DNA of 43,406 nt from Candidatus Gastranaerophilales bacterium (GCA_944324485.1 CALUWM010000015.1:1-43406); one strand, 5' to 3'. Shown: positions 26,689 to 35,990, numbered from the stretch's first letter. Numbers and translations: made by a program. Notes: a model not told the origin generated them from the sequence alone.

Positions 26689-27447
26689 TTATTTCTTTCG
26701 AATAAAATCCAAAACGGCATTTATAAAGGTTAAAGGATGAGTCGGACAACCGGGAATATACAAGTCGACTTTATATTTATCTAAAAATTCTCGATTTATT
26801 TCGCTTGCTTCTTGAAAAACACCGCCTGATAAAGCACAAGCTCCACATAACACTACTATTCTGGGTTCCGGAGTTGATTTATAACAATCTTCAAGCGCAT
26901 AAGCCATATTCTTTGCAATAGGACCCGTAATAACAATACCGTCTGCATGTCTTGGAGAAGCAACAAAATCTATCCCAAAACGCCCCATATCAAAGTTTGC
27001 ATTTCCTGCAGCATTTAGCTCCATTTCGCAACCATTGCAACCACCCGCAGAAACTTGTCTGAATTTCAATGAACGATTAAATATTGAATAAATTTCTTTT
27101 CTTACTTCAATAGCCCTTTTTTGATAAACTTCTTGTGTTATTTCTTCAGTTACAATTAATTTTTCTTTTTTATCCGCACCCAATTTATAATAAGAAGAAA
27201 AATTAATAGAATTATTTTTGCAAATATTTTTACAAGCACCGCAAAGAGTGCATTTTGCAAGATCAATCGACAAAGGATTGATATTTAAAGCACCTGTCGG
27301 ACAAACACTTTTGCAAAGTCCGCATTTATCACAATTTGAATTATTCAAAACCGGCAAACCTCTGAATTGGCTTCTCATAGGCGCATTTTTAATATCCGGA
27401 ATATATTGTTTCTTTTGATATAACTTCATTTTTAAAGTATCAAACAT
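26689..27447 (-). CDS. Ferredoxin/NuoB-like fusion subunit of an energy-converting complex
   Basis: A 252-residue fusion. Residues 39-76 form a 2[4Fe-4S] ferredoxin domain (C39/C42/C45/C49 and C66/C69/C72/C76), like HyfH/NuoI. Residues about 130-252 are a HyfI/NuoB-type small subunit with CNGCE (C137, C140), LCGAC (C204) and PGCPTHP (C234), the ligands of the N2-type cluster. In the E. coli hyf operon these are separate proteins. It is the last gene of the operon. It would pass electrons from ferredoxin to the large subunit on the cytoplasmic side. Confidence 0.88.
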   Translation of the reverse strand: MFDTLKMKLYQKKQYIPDIKNAPMRSQFRGLPVLNNSNCDKCGLCKSVCPTGALNINPLSIDLAKCTLCGACKNICKNNSINFSSYYKLGADKKEKLIVTEEITQEVYQKRAIEVRKEIYSIFNRSLKFRQVSAGGCNGCEMELNAAGNANFDMGRFGIDFVASPRHADGIVITGPIAKNMAYALEDCYKSTPEPRIVVLCGACALSGGVFQEASEINREFLDKYKVDLYIPGCPTHPLTFINAVLDFIRKK

Positions 27448-27471
27448 AATTATTTTCCTTTTTAAAACTTA

Positions 27472-28923
27472 CTATAAATCAAACCCGCAATAAGAAAGGT
27501 CAAATCCCTTGTTACACAACGGAAAATCAGAAATACCGTTGTTTCTTACCGCCATAGATAAACCATACCAATTATTAAAGGAAGGATCTTTTATTTTATA
27601 GCGAGATAGTTTACCTTCACCATCAGTTGTGGCAACATGCACCAACTCACCTCTCCAGCCTTCAACAATACTTATAGCAAAACTATTTGGAATCAAATCT
27701 TTTTTTACTACACATATTTCTTCTTTTTCAAAACTTTCAAGTTTCTTTAAAAGTTTTTTTATAAACGAAATTGACTCAATTATTTCTTTATATCTTATCT
27801 TAAACCTTGAATAAGCATCATTTGTTGCTCTAAAAGGTTTCCTTTCTAAATCTTTATAAAATTCATCACAAAAATCAAATCTGGTATCTAAATTTATACC
27901 GCAAGACCTTCCAATCATTCCGACAAGATTTAATTCTTCTGCTGTTTCTTTACTAACTACCCCTGTTTTTTCAAGTCTGGACATTACAGTAGAACTTTTC
28001 AAGGCAGCTTTTGTCATTTTTTCGACTGTATTTTTTACTCCGTTTAAAGTGCTTATAATTTTATCAGATAATTCTTTATTAATATCAAAATTAACACCAC
28101 CGGTTGTTATTAACCCTCTTGCAAATCTGCTTCCCGAAATCTCAAGCATAGTATTAATAACAAGAGTTCTTGTAACCCCATACACTTCTTTTCCCATTAA
28201 ATATGCAATATCCCCCAATATTGCACCCAAATCACCTATATGAATAGCAGCTCTTTCCATTTCAAGAGCTATCCTTCTTATTAATTTTGCTTTTGTAGTT
28301 ATTTCCATGCCACATAGCTCTTCCATAACCTGAGAATATGCCATATTATACGCTACAACACTATCTCCACAAATAGATTCAGCTAATTGGTTTGAAGGTT
28401 TTTTTACAAGCAAATCTTCAACTCCACGATGCTGATATCCAAGCATGATTTCCAAATTATAAATTTTTTCACCTTGGCACATAAACCTAAAATGGCCAGG
28501 TTCTATTACTCCGGCATGAATTGGACCAACAGCAACCTGATGAGTTTCTTCACCTTCCATTTCAAAAAATTCATAATTGTCTTGATTTTTTCTAACAGGT
28601 TTTAACCAAGGATGTCCAAGCGGTTTAATATTAAATTGTTCAAAAAACTCACGCTCAAACATATGATATTGGTGATTTTCTTTAGTAATAGATTCATATT
28701 CCTTTATATTTTTATCAATTAAAGACGAACTTACAAGCAATTCACCTTTTTCATCATCAGCTAAAACAACAAATAATTTAATATTTTGACCCCAATCAGA
28801 ACCAAAAAACGATACCGGTCTCAGATTTGTAGCAACCAACTGAGCTCTTAAAACATCAAAATCAACTGTCGGTATATCAAGAAGATTGATTCTTTGATTA
28901 TTTTTCATAACATAATAGTTCAT
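27472..28923 (-). CDS. Hydrogenase-4-like large subunit lacking the [NiFe] site (HyfG/NuoCD type)
   Basis: A 483-residue NuoC-NuoD fusion. Residues about 1-110 are NuoC-like. Then comes GPIHAGVIEPGHFRF (133-147) and the large-subunit core. Group 4 [NiFe] hydrogenases have CxxC motifs at both ends (CGIC and DPCxxC). Here the first is C185-G-D-S188, and the second region is D446-P-S-F-N-N451-W, so three of the four metal-binding cysteines are absent. It should not evolve or oxidise H2. The C-terminus is not processed at a Ni site. It fits the Ehr (energy-converting hydrogenase-related) complexes of the complex I superfamily, whose substrate is unknown. Confidence 0.88.
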   Translation of the reverse strand: MNYYVMKNNQRINLLDIPTVDFDVLRAQLVATNLRPVSFFGSDWGQNIKLFVVLADDEKGELLVSSSLIDKNIKEYESITKENHQYHMFEREFFEQFNIKPLGHPWLKPVRKNQDNYEFFEMEGEETHQVAVGPIHAGVIEPGHFRFMCQGEKIYNLEIMLGYQHRGVEDLLVKKPSNQLAESICGDSVVAYNMAYSQVMEELCGMEITTKAKLIRRIALEMERAAIHIGDLGAILGDIAYLMGKEVYGVTRTLVINTMLEISGSRFARGLITTGGVNFDINKELSDKIISTLNGVKNTVEKMTKAALKSSTVMSRLEKTGVVSKETAEELNLVGMIGRSCGINLDTRFDFCDEFYKDLERKPFRATNDAYSRFKIRYKEIIESISFIKKLLKKLESFEKEEICVVKKDLIPNSFAISIVEGWRGELVHVATTDGEGKLSRYKIKDPSFNNWYGLSMAVRNNGISDFPLCNKGFDLSYCGFDL

Positions 28924-28934
28924 TTGACATCTCC

Positions 28935-30371
28935 TTAACCTACAATTGTACTTCTAATAACTATATCCAAAAACTGAGGCAAATATATGCCTAAAACAAA
29001 CGCCAAAGTCAGCAAAACGCACTGAGGAACATACATTGAAATCGTAACTTTGGAAAGATTTTTACTTGCAATCTCAGATTTTTCTTCACTTTTCTCACCA
29101 AAAACCATTTTGATTACAACTTTAGCCATTGCATATAAAATAACAGTCAACAAAAATAAAAACAAAACACATAATACATAATGTTTTTGAATAAGCATTG
29201 CTTTAACTGTTAAAAACTCACTTACAAAAAGCATACTTGGCGGAAAAGCACAAATTCCAAGGAATGAAGCAATCCAAAGCCATGCTGTTTTTCTGTCAAT
29301 TTGTGCCAAAGCACGAACAGATTTGATTCTTTTTGTTTCAAATAACTCTAATATATTTCCTGAAGTCAAAAAATAAGAAGCTTTAATTAAAGAATGACCA
29401 ATTAAATGAATTATTAAAGCATAATAAGCAATGCCACCAAGAGCAGTAGCTATCGCTAAAATACCCATATTTTCAATGGATGAATAAGCAAGCATTCTTT
29501 TATAATTTGTTGTATGGTATAAAAATACGGCAGTAATAAACAAAGACAAAAATCCCATAAACAAAAGAACGATTCTTGCATATGTATAACAATTTGCAAC
29601 AAGCATTATTTTATATACATTTAAAATAACTAAAAATGCACAATTCAATAAAGTCGCAGATAACAAAGCGGATATTGGACTTGGTGCTTCCGAGTGAGCA
29701 TCCGGAAGCCAAAAATGAACAGGTGCAAGACCCATCTTTGTACCCAAACCAAACAATATAAATACAAAAGAAACATTTAACCAAAAATGATTAAAAGATT
29801 GAGCATTATTTATCAAATCAATATAATTTAAAGAATTTAAATTACCTTCTGCAACTGTTAAAAGAATGATGCCTACAAAAGCAAGAGCAATACCTATTGA
29901 ACAGATAAAAACATATTTCCAAGCAGCCTCGATAGAGTGTTTTGTTTTATTAAAATAAATTAAATACGCACTTGCTAAGGTTGTACCTTCAATAAATATC
30001 CAAGCCAAACCTAAATTATTGCTTAAAATGCCGCCTGTCATTGAAAGCACAAAAATTAAAAGCATTGTTGCATAATGCATAATTTTTTTATCTGAAAATG
30101 CAAGGTTTTTGCTATAACCATTATTGTAGATTGCAACAGCCAGAAAAACTACTGATAATATTAAATAAAATATTATATTTGAAGGGTTTAAACTAAAGTA
30201 TTGATTATTCATCAAATATTGTGATTTTGTAAAATAACAAATACCGCAATATAAATGCAAAATTGCATAAATATTAATTAAGATATTATTTAAAGTTTTA
30301 TTTTTTGCAAAAAACAAAACTAAACAAAAAACAATAGGTGCCAATAAAACTATACTAATCATTATACTCAC
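28935..30371 (-). CDS. Antiporter-like proton-translocating subunit (HyfF/NuoN type)
   Basis: A 478-residue membrane protein with about 13-14 helices, of the Mrp/NuoL-M-N family. Conserved family features are the Glu in FIEGTTLASAYLIYFNK and the LPDAHSEAPSPISALLS loop-helix between helices, followed by buried lysine/histidine candidates. It would carry one ion-pumping channel of the complex. Its start overlaps the upstream HyfE-like gene by 17 bases. Confidence 0.9.
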   Translation of the reverse strand: MSIMISIVLLAPIVFCLVLFFAKNKTLNNILINIYAILHLYCGICYFTKSQYLMNNQYFSLNPSNIIFYLILSVVFLAVAIYNNGYSKNLAFSDKKIMHYATMLLIFVLSMTGGILSNNLGLAWIFIEGTTLASAYLIYFNKTKHSIEAAWKYVFICSIGIALAFVGIILLTVAEGNLNSLNYIDLINNAQSFNHFWLNVSFVFILFGLGTKMGLAPVHFWLPDAHSEAPSPISALLSATLLNCAFLVILNVYKIMLVANCYTYARIVLLFMGFLSLFITAVFLYHTTNYKRMLAYSSIENMGILAIATALGGIAYYALIIHLIGHSLIKASYFLTSGNILELFETKRIKSVRALAQIDRKTAWLWIASFLGICAFPPSMLFVSEFLTVKAMLIQKHYVLCVLFLFLLTVILYAMAKVVIKMVFGEKSEEKSEIASKNLSKVTISMYVPQCVLLTLAFVLGIYLPQFLDIVIRSTIVG

Positions 30372-31005
30372 AGTCCTTTAAATCAGATAAATGTGCTACT
30401 TCCATATCTCCAAGTTCAGTATTTATTTGCGAAACAAATAAACCTAATATATAAATTGCAATAAATACATCTAATAAAACACCGATATTAACAAGCATTG
30501 GCATTTCTTTTGCAACAGAAAGAGACAAAAGAAAAATTCCGTTCTCCATAGTTATAAACTCAATAACGTTAGATAAAATCTTGTGTTTTATTGTAATTAA
30601 CCAAAGACTAATTATTATCACTGCCAAAGCTATACCAAAACAAAACGGATTAATCATCGCTAATGAAGGAATTTCAATAACCGACAACATAAATCCGCCA
30701 AATAAAATTATGCTTGATATCAAAAGGCAATAGAAATGTGCTATATTTGCATCTGTATCACGATTTGAATGAGTCTTTTTTAATACCTTATTTAAAAACA
30801 AAGGAATCAATATTGCTTTAACTACAAGCGTTTCAATGGTTAAAAAAGCAATTAAATACCAAGGTAAGTGTGAAAATGCAGTTGCACAAATCAAAAATAA
30901 TAGAATACCCTGAACCATAATTGTTTTAACATGAGCTATCAATCTGCTTGTTGCGGAAAGATAAAGCATTGTCAAACCAAACAATATTATAAATCCGTTT
31001 TCCAC
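30355..31005 (-). CDS. Membrane subunit (HyfE type, NuoK-like)
   Basis: A 216-residue protein with about six or seven membrane helices, resembling hydrogenase-4 component E. The C-terminal part from FITMENGIF onward corresponds to the NuoK-like core, with acidic residues in helices (FITMENG and LLDVF). It is placed between the NuoH-like and antiporter-like genes as in hyf operons. The role is structural and ion-channel coupling. The last 17 bases overlap the HyfF-like gene. Confidence 0.85.
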   Translation of the reverse strand: MENGFIILFGLTMLYLSATSRLIAHVKTIMVQGILLFLICATAFSHLPWYLIAFLTIETLVVKAILIPLFLNKVLKKTHSNRDTDANIAHFYCLLISSIILFGGFMLSVIEIPSLAMINPFCFGIALAVIIISLWLITIKHKILSNVIEFITMENGIFLLSLSVAKEMPMLVNIGVLLDVFIAIYILGLFVSQINTELGDMEVAHLSDLKDCEYND

Positions 31006-31017
31006 GATATTACTCCT

Positions 31018-31947
31018 TTAAATCCCATACATTTTAACAGCTGCCAATGAAGCAACCACAAGTGCAAAAGATGACATTACAAAAACAAACTCAAATACAT
31101 GGCTCATCCTAAGCCTTGCTATTGCAGACTCAAGAGTCCCTATCAATACAGAAAACAATATCAAAGCTAATAAAAACAACCCGATACTTGCCATTGTACT
31201 AAGCCCCAAAGGTATAATTAAATTTGCTATTAATGCCATCAAAATAACCATTTTTATACCGCTTGCCCAAGTTAAAAGAGCTAAATCAATACCGGAATTA
31301 TCTAAAATCATTACCTCATGAATCATAGTCAATTCTAAATGTGTTGTCGGATCATCCACAGGAACTCTTGAACATTCTGTCAATAACATAATAAATAAAG
31401 AAATAACCGCCATTATAACAATCAAAACACCAAATGTGCCGTTTGATTTAATAACATCAGCTAATGAAACAAAAGTATAATTCCCGCTAAGTGCAGTTAA
31501 GGAAGCTAGAATTATAAAAAATGCGGGCTCTACGATAGTTGTAAATGAAGCTTCCCTGCTTGCCCCCATTCCTTCAAAACTACTTCCTGTATCCATAGCT
31601 GAAATCAAAGCGAAAAATTTTCCCAAACCAAGTATATATGAAAAAATAACAAATGCTCCAACAACATTAATAATAGAATGACATTGAACCATAGGAACAA
31701 AAAGTCCGGCAAACAAAGTGGTTGCAAATACTACAATTGGAGCAAAATTAAATATCCAAGAGGTAGTGTTACTTATTGTTCTATCTTTTTTAAACAACCT
31801 TATAGTGTCAAACAAGGGTTGAAGTAAGCATACACCTTTTCTGCCAGCCCAGAAGGCTTTTGTTTTTTTGATTATACCAATTACTAAAAACGGCATAAAC
31901 AAGAGAATTAAAATATTAAACAAAATAAACATTATATCTTTATCCAT
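31018..31947 (-). CDS. NuoH/HyfC-like membrane subunit
   Basis: A 309-residue protein with about eight helices, the membrane anchor that links the hydrophilic module to the pump. Diagnostic segments are GRKGVCLLQPLFDTIRLFKK near residue 40, SFEGMGASREASF in the loop facing the redox module, and ELTMIHEVMILDNSG. These charged loops are conserved in NuoH and in all group 4 complexes. It begins four bases after the stop of the HyfB-like gene. Confidence 0.92.
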   Translation of the reverse strand: MDKDIMFILFNILILLFMPFLVIGIIKKTKAFWAGRKGVCLLQPLFDTIRLFKKDRTISNTTSWIFNFAPIVVFATTLFAGLFVPMVQCHSIINVVGAFVIFSYILGLGKFFALISAMDTGSSFEGMGASREASFTTIVEPAFFIILASLTALSGNYTFVSLADVIKSNGTFGVLIVIMAVISLFIMLLTECSRVPVDDPTTHLELTMIHEVMILDNSGIDLALLTWASGIKMVILMALIANLIIPLGLSTMASIGLFLLALILFSVLIGTLESAIARLRMSHVFEFVFVMSSFALVVASLAAVKMYGI

Positions 31948-31951
31948 TTTC

Positions 31952-33928
31952 TTATCCCAATATAACTACACAAATTAATGCCAATGCCAAAAATACAAGC
32001 CCATATGTTATATATTGCTGTATATTTCCATTTTGTATTTTTTCGAATTTTGCAAAAAATGCCTCAACTGATTTTAAAAGCGGTTTCAAAAAGTATGCTT
32101 CTTCAACATCTTCCATGTGCATTTCAAAATGAGCATCATGTGGAAAGATTGTCTTTGGTTTTTTAATATCAACCACCTTTTTAAACAAAGGAGTTAACAT
32201 TGTTATAAAAGGAGAGGCATAAGATGAAGCACTGTATTGCATACGACTTGTAGGTTTATTATAACCGCAGCCCCAAGTAACATATTTTTCATTTTTATTT
32301 TTAAAGAAATATTTAAATCCAAACAATGCAAAAATCAAAACAATTAATGCAAAAGCAGTCAAAGAAACAACTTGCATTAATGAAATTATTTGATTTTGTT
32401 CGAACAAACATCCATCAACAAAAATGCTAACCGGCTTTAACATAAAATCAAAAACAAATTGAGGGAATAAACCGATTAGAAGTGTAAACACAGCTAAAAG
32501 AGACATAGGGAAAATAAATGATATAGTTGTATCTTCTTTAACATCCATAGCCTTTTTACTTCTGGGTTCGCCCAAAAATACTATACTAAAAGCTTTTGTA
32601 AAACAAAGTATTGCCATTGTTCCAACCAAAGCAAGTCCTGCTATTGAAAGAATTAAAACTATAAATACAGCTATATTATCAACCATAAGTCCTTTTAACA
32701 TGCCAAAATATATTAAAAATTCACTTATAAAACCATTAAAAGGCGGGAGTCCGCATATCGCAATGGAAGCGATTAAAAATAAAACAGCCGTTTTTGGCAT
32801 AGTTTTAATTAAACCACCCAATATTTCTATATCTCTCGTGTGGGTCTTTGTATATACAGAACCAGCGGCCAAAAACAAAAGTTCTTTGAAAATAGAATGG
32901 TTTAAGATATGTAAAATTCCACCCGCAAAACCCAATATAGCAACAACAGGACAATTATAAGTTAAGCCCAACATACCAACACCGATACCTATACCGATTA
33001 TTCCGATATTTTCAATACTGTGATATGCCAAAAGTCTTTTTATATCATGCTGGCTTATAGCATATAAAACCCCATATAAAGCCGATATTACAGATATTAT
33101 TAAAACAAAGTATCCTATTTGTGCTTCAGGATGGGATATAAAAGTTAAAACTCTTAAAATACCATATATTCCTGTCTTTATCATAATGCCGCTCATCATA
33201 GCAGATACGTGGCTCGGAGCAGCAGGGTGCGCATCTGGAAGCCAATTATGAAACGGAAAGAAACCAGCCTTTATTCCAAAACCAATAAACGCTAAAACAA
33301 AAGCTACATTAGCTAAAGCACTATTTACACTAAATGCGTCCATAAATTGTGCAAAATTAAAACTGGATGTTTGAATTGAAAACAATGCAAATGTAACAAT
33401 AATAAATACAACACTAACGTGCATATATACCAAATATTTTATTCCTGCTTTTATAACATCCTTTTTTTCATGTTCAAAAATAACAAGAAAAAACGAAGAC
33501 AAAGACATTATTTCCCATACTATTAAAAATGCTAAAGCATTCTGTATTGTTACAACCAATAACATTGATGCAATTAACATAGGCAAAAACAAGCAATGAG
33601 CGGTGATATTTTTACCCTTTTTAATATAATCTTTCAAATATCCGTTGGCATAGATAACAGAAAGAAGGGACATTACAGAGATGACTGCGACAAAGAACGC
33701 AGAAAGATAGTCCATAGAAATAACTATATTCTGAAACATCACCCCAATTGAGAATATTTCAGAAAGCTTGCCTGAAATAAAAACTTTTATTGCATCAAAA
33801 ATACAAAAACATGAAGCAATAAAAGTCATAAAAGACACAAATTTAATTTTATAATCTTGTTTTTTAATAAACAAAGAAACTAGTCCGCCCAAAAATAAGG
33901 CAATAATTCCTATAAAAAAATTCTCCAT
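31952..33928 (-). CDS. Antiporter-like proton-translocating subunit (HyfB/NuoL type)
   Basis: The first gene of the six-gene operon: 658 residues, about 14-16 helices plus a C-terminal extension. The conserved Glu is in VWEIMSLSSFFLV, and the LPDAHPAAPSHVSAMMSG segment marks the family. About 150 residues after the 14-helix core include a soluble stretch (CGYNKPTSRMQYSASSY) seen in HyfB-like proteins, and a final helix. The Shine-Dalgarno is AGAGGAAAT. The operon order B-C-E-F-G-(H+I) matches hyf, without genes for A, D and J. Confidence 0.92.
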   Translation of the reverse strand: MENFFIGIIALFLGGLVSLFIKKQDYKIKFVSFMTFIASCFCIFDAIKVFISGKLSEIFSIGVMFQNIVISMDYLSAFFVAVISVMSLLSVIYANGYLKDYIKKGKNITAHCLFLPMLIASMLLVVTIQNALAFLIVWEIMSLSSFFLVIFEHEKKDVIKAGIKYLVYMHVSVVFIIVTFALFSIQTSSFNFAQFMDAFSVNSALANVAFVLAFIGFGIKAGFFPFHNWLPDAHPAAPSHVSAMMSGIMIKTGIYGILRVLTFISHPEAQIGYFVLIISVISALYGVLYAISQHDIKRLLAYHSIENIGIIGIGIGVGMLGLTYNCPVVAILGFAGGILHILNHSIFKELLFLAAGSVYTKTHTRDIEILGGLIKTMPKTAVLFLIASIAICGLPPFNGFISEFLIYFGMLKGLMVDNIAVFIVLILSIAGLALVGTMAILCFTKAFSIVFLGEPRSKKAMDVKEDTTISFIFPMSLLAVFTLLIGLFPQFVFDFMLKPVSIFVDGCLFEQNQIISLMQVVSLTAFALIVLIFALFGFKYFFKNKNEKYVTWGCGYNKPTSRMQYSASSYASPFITMLTPLFKKVVDIKKPKTIFPHDAHFEMHMEDVEEAYFLKPLLKSVEAFFAKFEKIQNGNIQQYITYGLVFLALALICVVILG

Positions 33929-34214
33929 ATTTCCTCTTTTATTTTGTTAATTTATCGACTAACGAGAATAATTTTGTATCAAAGAAAAATCATAATCAAG
34001 AAAAAAATGAAATAAAGAAAAATTATTTTTTTCAAGATATAGCTCATTAAAAACAATCTTTCATTACGGATTTAAAATAAAAAAATTTAACTCATTTCAC
34101 CTTATTATTTAATTGATTTTAGTTGTAAATTTTTGTAAAATAAGTATATATACAAGCAACTTTTTATATTTAGGTGTTTATTTTATATATGAAAATGTGT
34201 AAAGGTGGTGTAAT
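33929..34214. promoter_or_regulatory. Divergent intergenic region of the Ehr-type operon and the ISFKA gene
   Basis: These 286 bases are AT-rich and hold no ORF. On the plus strand TTGTAA (34123-34128), 16 bases and TATATA (34145-34150) form a possible promoter for the gene at 34215, with a leader near 58 bases and an AAAGGTGG Shine-Dalgarno. For the operon on the minus strand only weak matches occur (a TTGATT about 17 bases from CAAAAT, in the 33970-34010 area). No strong inverted repeat was found. Confidence 0.35.
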
Positions 34215-34733
34215 ATGATTCAACCGTTAAAATATAACAATAACATATCATTTAAAGCTAACGAACAAAAAAATACAAATACGGAAGATAAGCCATCTTT
34301 AAAGAAAAGATTTGTTAATGTAATAAAAGGAGTCAATGACATTACATCAACAACTAAAGGTGTTACAAGAGGTATCACGGAAGGTATAGCTGCAACAGCA
34401 ATAATAGGTCTTGTAGGAAAAAATATAAAAGAAACAAATGCAAATATATTTAAGACTGCATTGGGAATTATAAAAGATGCAGCAAAAGCTACTTGGTCTA
34501 CTGCAAAATTTATTCCCCAAATATTAACTAAAGCACCGGTTGAAAATTTAAAAGATATTTCAGCATTGCCTGTAAAATTCTATAAAGATTATTTAAAAAA
34601 TAATAAAACAACAGCTTCAATTGCTACATTTGCAGGTTTAGGCGTACTTGCATTTAGAACAATTCAAGGAAAGATTAAAGCAAATTTAAAAAATGCAAAT
34701 GTTGACCACGCAACTAAAACAAAACATTATTAA
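34215..34733 (+). CDS. Lineage-type ISFKA-motif protein of unknown function
   Basis: A 172-residue basic protein that I cannot name. The N-terminus MIQPLKYNNNISFKANEQ carries the motif ISFKANE (residues 11-17), shared in form with VSFTASE in the RelA/SpoT-like protein and ISFMTRE in the small protein at 23077. Residues about 50-75 have Thr/Gly-rich amphipathic character (TSTTKGVTRGITEGIAATAIIGLVG), and a second hydrophobic segment lies at about 135-150. No classical signal peptide is present. The strong AAAGGTGG Shine-Dalgarno suggests good expression. A secreted or membrane-associated role is only a guess. Confidence 0.7.
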   Translation: MIQPLKYNNNISFKANEQKNTNTEDKPSLKKRFVNVIKGVNDITSTTKGVTRGITEGIAATAIIGLVGKNIKETNANIFKTALGIIKDAAKATWSTAKFIPQILTKAPVENLKDISALPVKFYKDYLKNNKTTASIATFAGLGVLAFRTIQGKIKANLKNANVDHATKTKHY

Positions 34734-34756
34734 TTATTAAGGTTCATTTAAGCTTT

Positions 34757-34972
34757 TTAAAACAACTTATTTTGGAAAGGTTCTGCTTCAAGCAAATCTT
34801 CAATTTTGCAATCTAAAACATTACATAACCTATCTAAATTCAAATAAGAAGGTTGCGTTCTGCCCTTTGCCCAAGAATATACAGTCTGCTGTGGTAAATT
34901 AAGCTCTTTAGCCAGCCTATATAAACTAAAATTTTTCTTTGATTTAGCTGTTTCTTTAATCTTAACCTTCAT
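34757..34972 (-). CDS. Small XRE-type helix-turn-helix regulator
   Basis: A 71-residue single-domain DNA-binding protein of the Cro/CI type. The helix-turn-helix is SLYRLAKELNLPQQTVYSWAKG (the second helix from QQTVYSW), followed by NLDRLCNVLDCKIEDLLE, a standard XRE tail. It is convergent to the ISFKA gene and has no toxin-like partner beside it. The target is unknown. Bases 34973-35147 upstream are AT-rich, with no clear operator. Confidence 0.88.
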   Translation of the reverse strand: MKVKIKETAKSKKNFSLYRLAKELNLPQQTVYSWAKGRTQPSYLNLDRLCNVLDCKIEDLLEAEPFQNKLF

Positions 34973-35147
34973 AATATTTGATTATATCCTAATTAAATCC
35001 TATTTTACAAATTTATTGTTTTTTACTTCAACTAAATAGAGGAAAAAACATAAATATACTTAAAATTAAAAACAGTATTACGATATAATTATTATAAATA
35101 TTGTCATATCTAAAAAAATTATTAAATAAAAATAAAAGGATTTACAA

Positions 35148-35987
35148 ATGAAAAAAGTATTTTTACTTATTTTTGCGAGCTTTGCTATTGTTGGTTTAAT
35201 TTCAACTAACAATTCTCTGGCAAACACTAATTATGTTACACCAAAAGCACCTTATATAACGCCTTCACTCAAACCATGTATTCAAAAATATAAACAAGGT
35301 AACTACACAGGTGCAATGGTAGATTTAGAAACATTAGTAAAAAAAGAAAAAAATAACACTCTTGCAAAGTACTATCTTGCATTATGCTATACCAAACTGG
35401 GATATAAAGAAGAAGCAAAAATATTATACGGAGAAGTTGTAAATAAAGATGATAATATAACTTTAACATACTACTCGCAAAGAGCTCTGGATTGTCTTGA
35501 AAATCCGGAAGATCCAAAATGCAGCGTATCGAAAAATACGAAAAATAACGAAGAAGAAGAAAAAGAAGTTGATGACATAACAGAGTTCATCCAATCCGGT
35601 AAAAAAATCCACCCTGCTGCAATGGATAGAATAACAAGGGAAAGAATGGAGCGAAAACTTCAAGAAAGCGAATATATAAGAAAACAACAAGAGCAAAATC
35701 AACCATTAAAATCAGAAGCCTCAATGCCAACAAATGAAGAAATAGCTTCGGCTTTAAATACTCTTTCTAAAATCGGAATAAATCCCTTTGGTCAAAATCA
35801 AACAGCATACAACTTAAATCCAATGAGCTTACCTTTAAATCAAATAAATCCTATGATGCTTTTAAACAACAATAATATATATCAGGCTATGCTTCAAAAC
35901 GGACAACAAAATCCGGAAATTACAAAAATGTTTCTTTTAAACACATTAACAGGTCAACAAAATAACCTTACAAACTACGGAATATAA
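35148..35987 (+). CDS. Exported TPR-repeat protein heading the fliW-csrA operon
   Basis: A 279-residue protein with a Sec signal peptide (about 1-25, ending NNSLA). Tetratricopeptide-like helices span about 42-110 (YKQGNYTGAMVDLETLV and LAKYYLALCYTKLGYKEEA). A charged linker (EEEEKEVDD) and a Gln/Asn-rich C-terminus with low complexity (about 170-279) follow. AAAGGA precedes the ATG. fliW starts three bases after its stop. It may be periplasmic and related to the cell envelope or motility; no function can be fixed. Confidence 0.75.
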   Translation: MKKVFLLIFASFAIVGLISTNNSLANTNYVTPKAPYITPSLKPCIQKYKQGNYTGAMVDLETLVKKEKNNTLAKYYLALCYTKLGYKEEAKILYGEVVNKDDNITLTYYSQRALDCLENPEDPKCSVSKNTKNNEEEEKEVDDITEFIQSGKKIHPAAMDRITRERMERKLQESEYIRKQQEQNQPLKSEASMPTNEEIASALNTLSKIGINPFGQNQTAYNLNPMSLPLNQINPMMLLNNNNIYQAMLQNGQQNPEITKMFLLNTLTGQQNNLTNYGI

Positions 35988-35990
35988 ACA

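Noticed and set aside
26689-33928. Annotating the operon as an active hydrogenase 4
   Set aside because: The large subunit lacks three of the four [NiFe] cysteines, and no hydrogenase maturation gene is present in the window.
34757-34972. Toxin-antitoxin module built on the small HTH protein
   Set aside because: No toxin-like gene lies beside it on the same strand. It is convergent to the ISFKA gene and stands alone.
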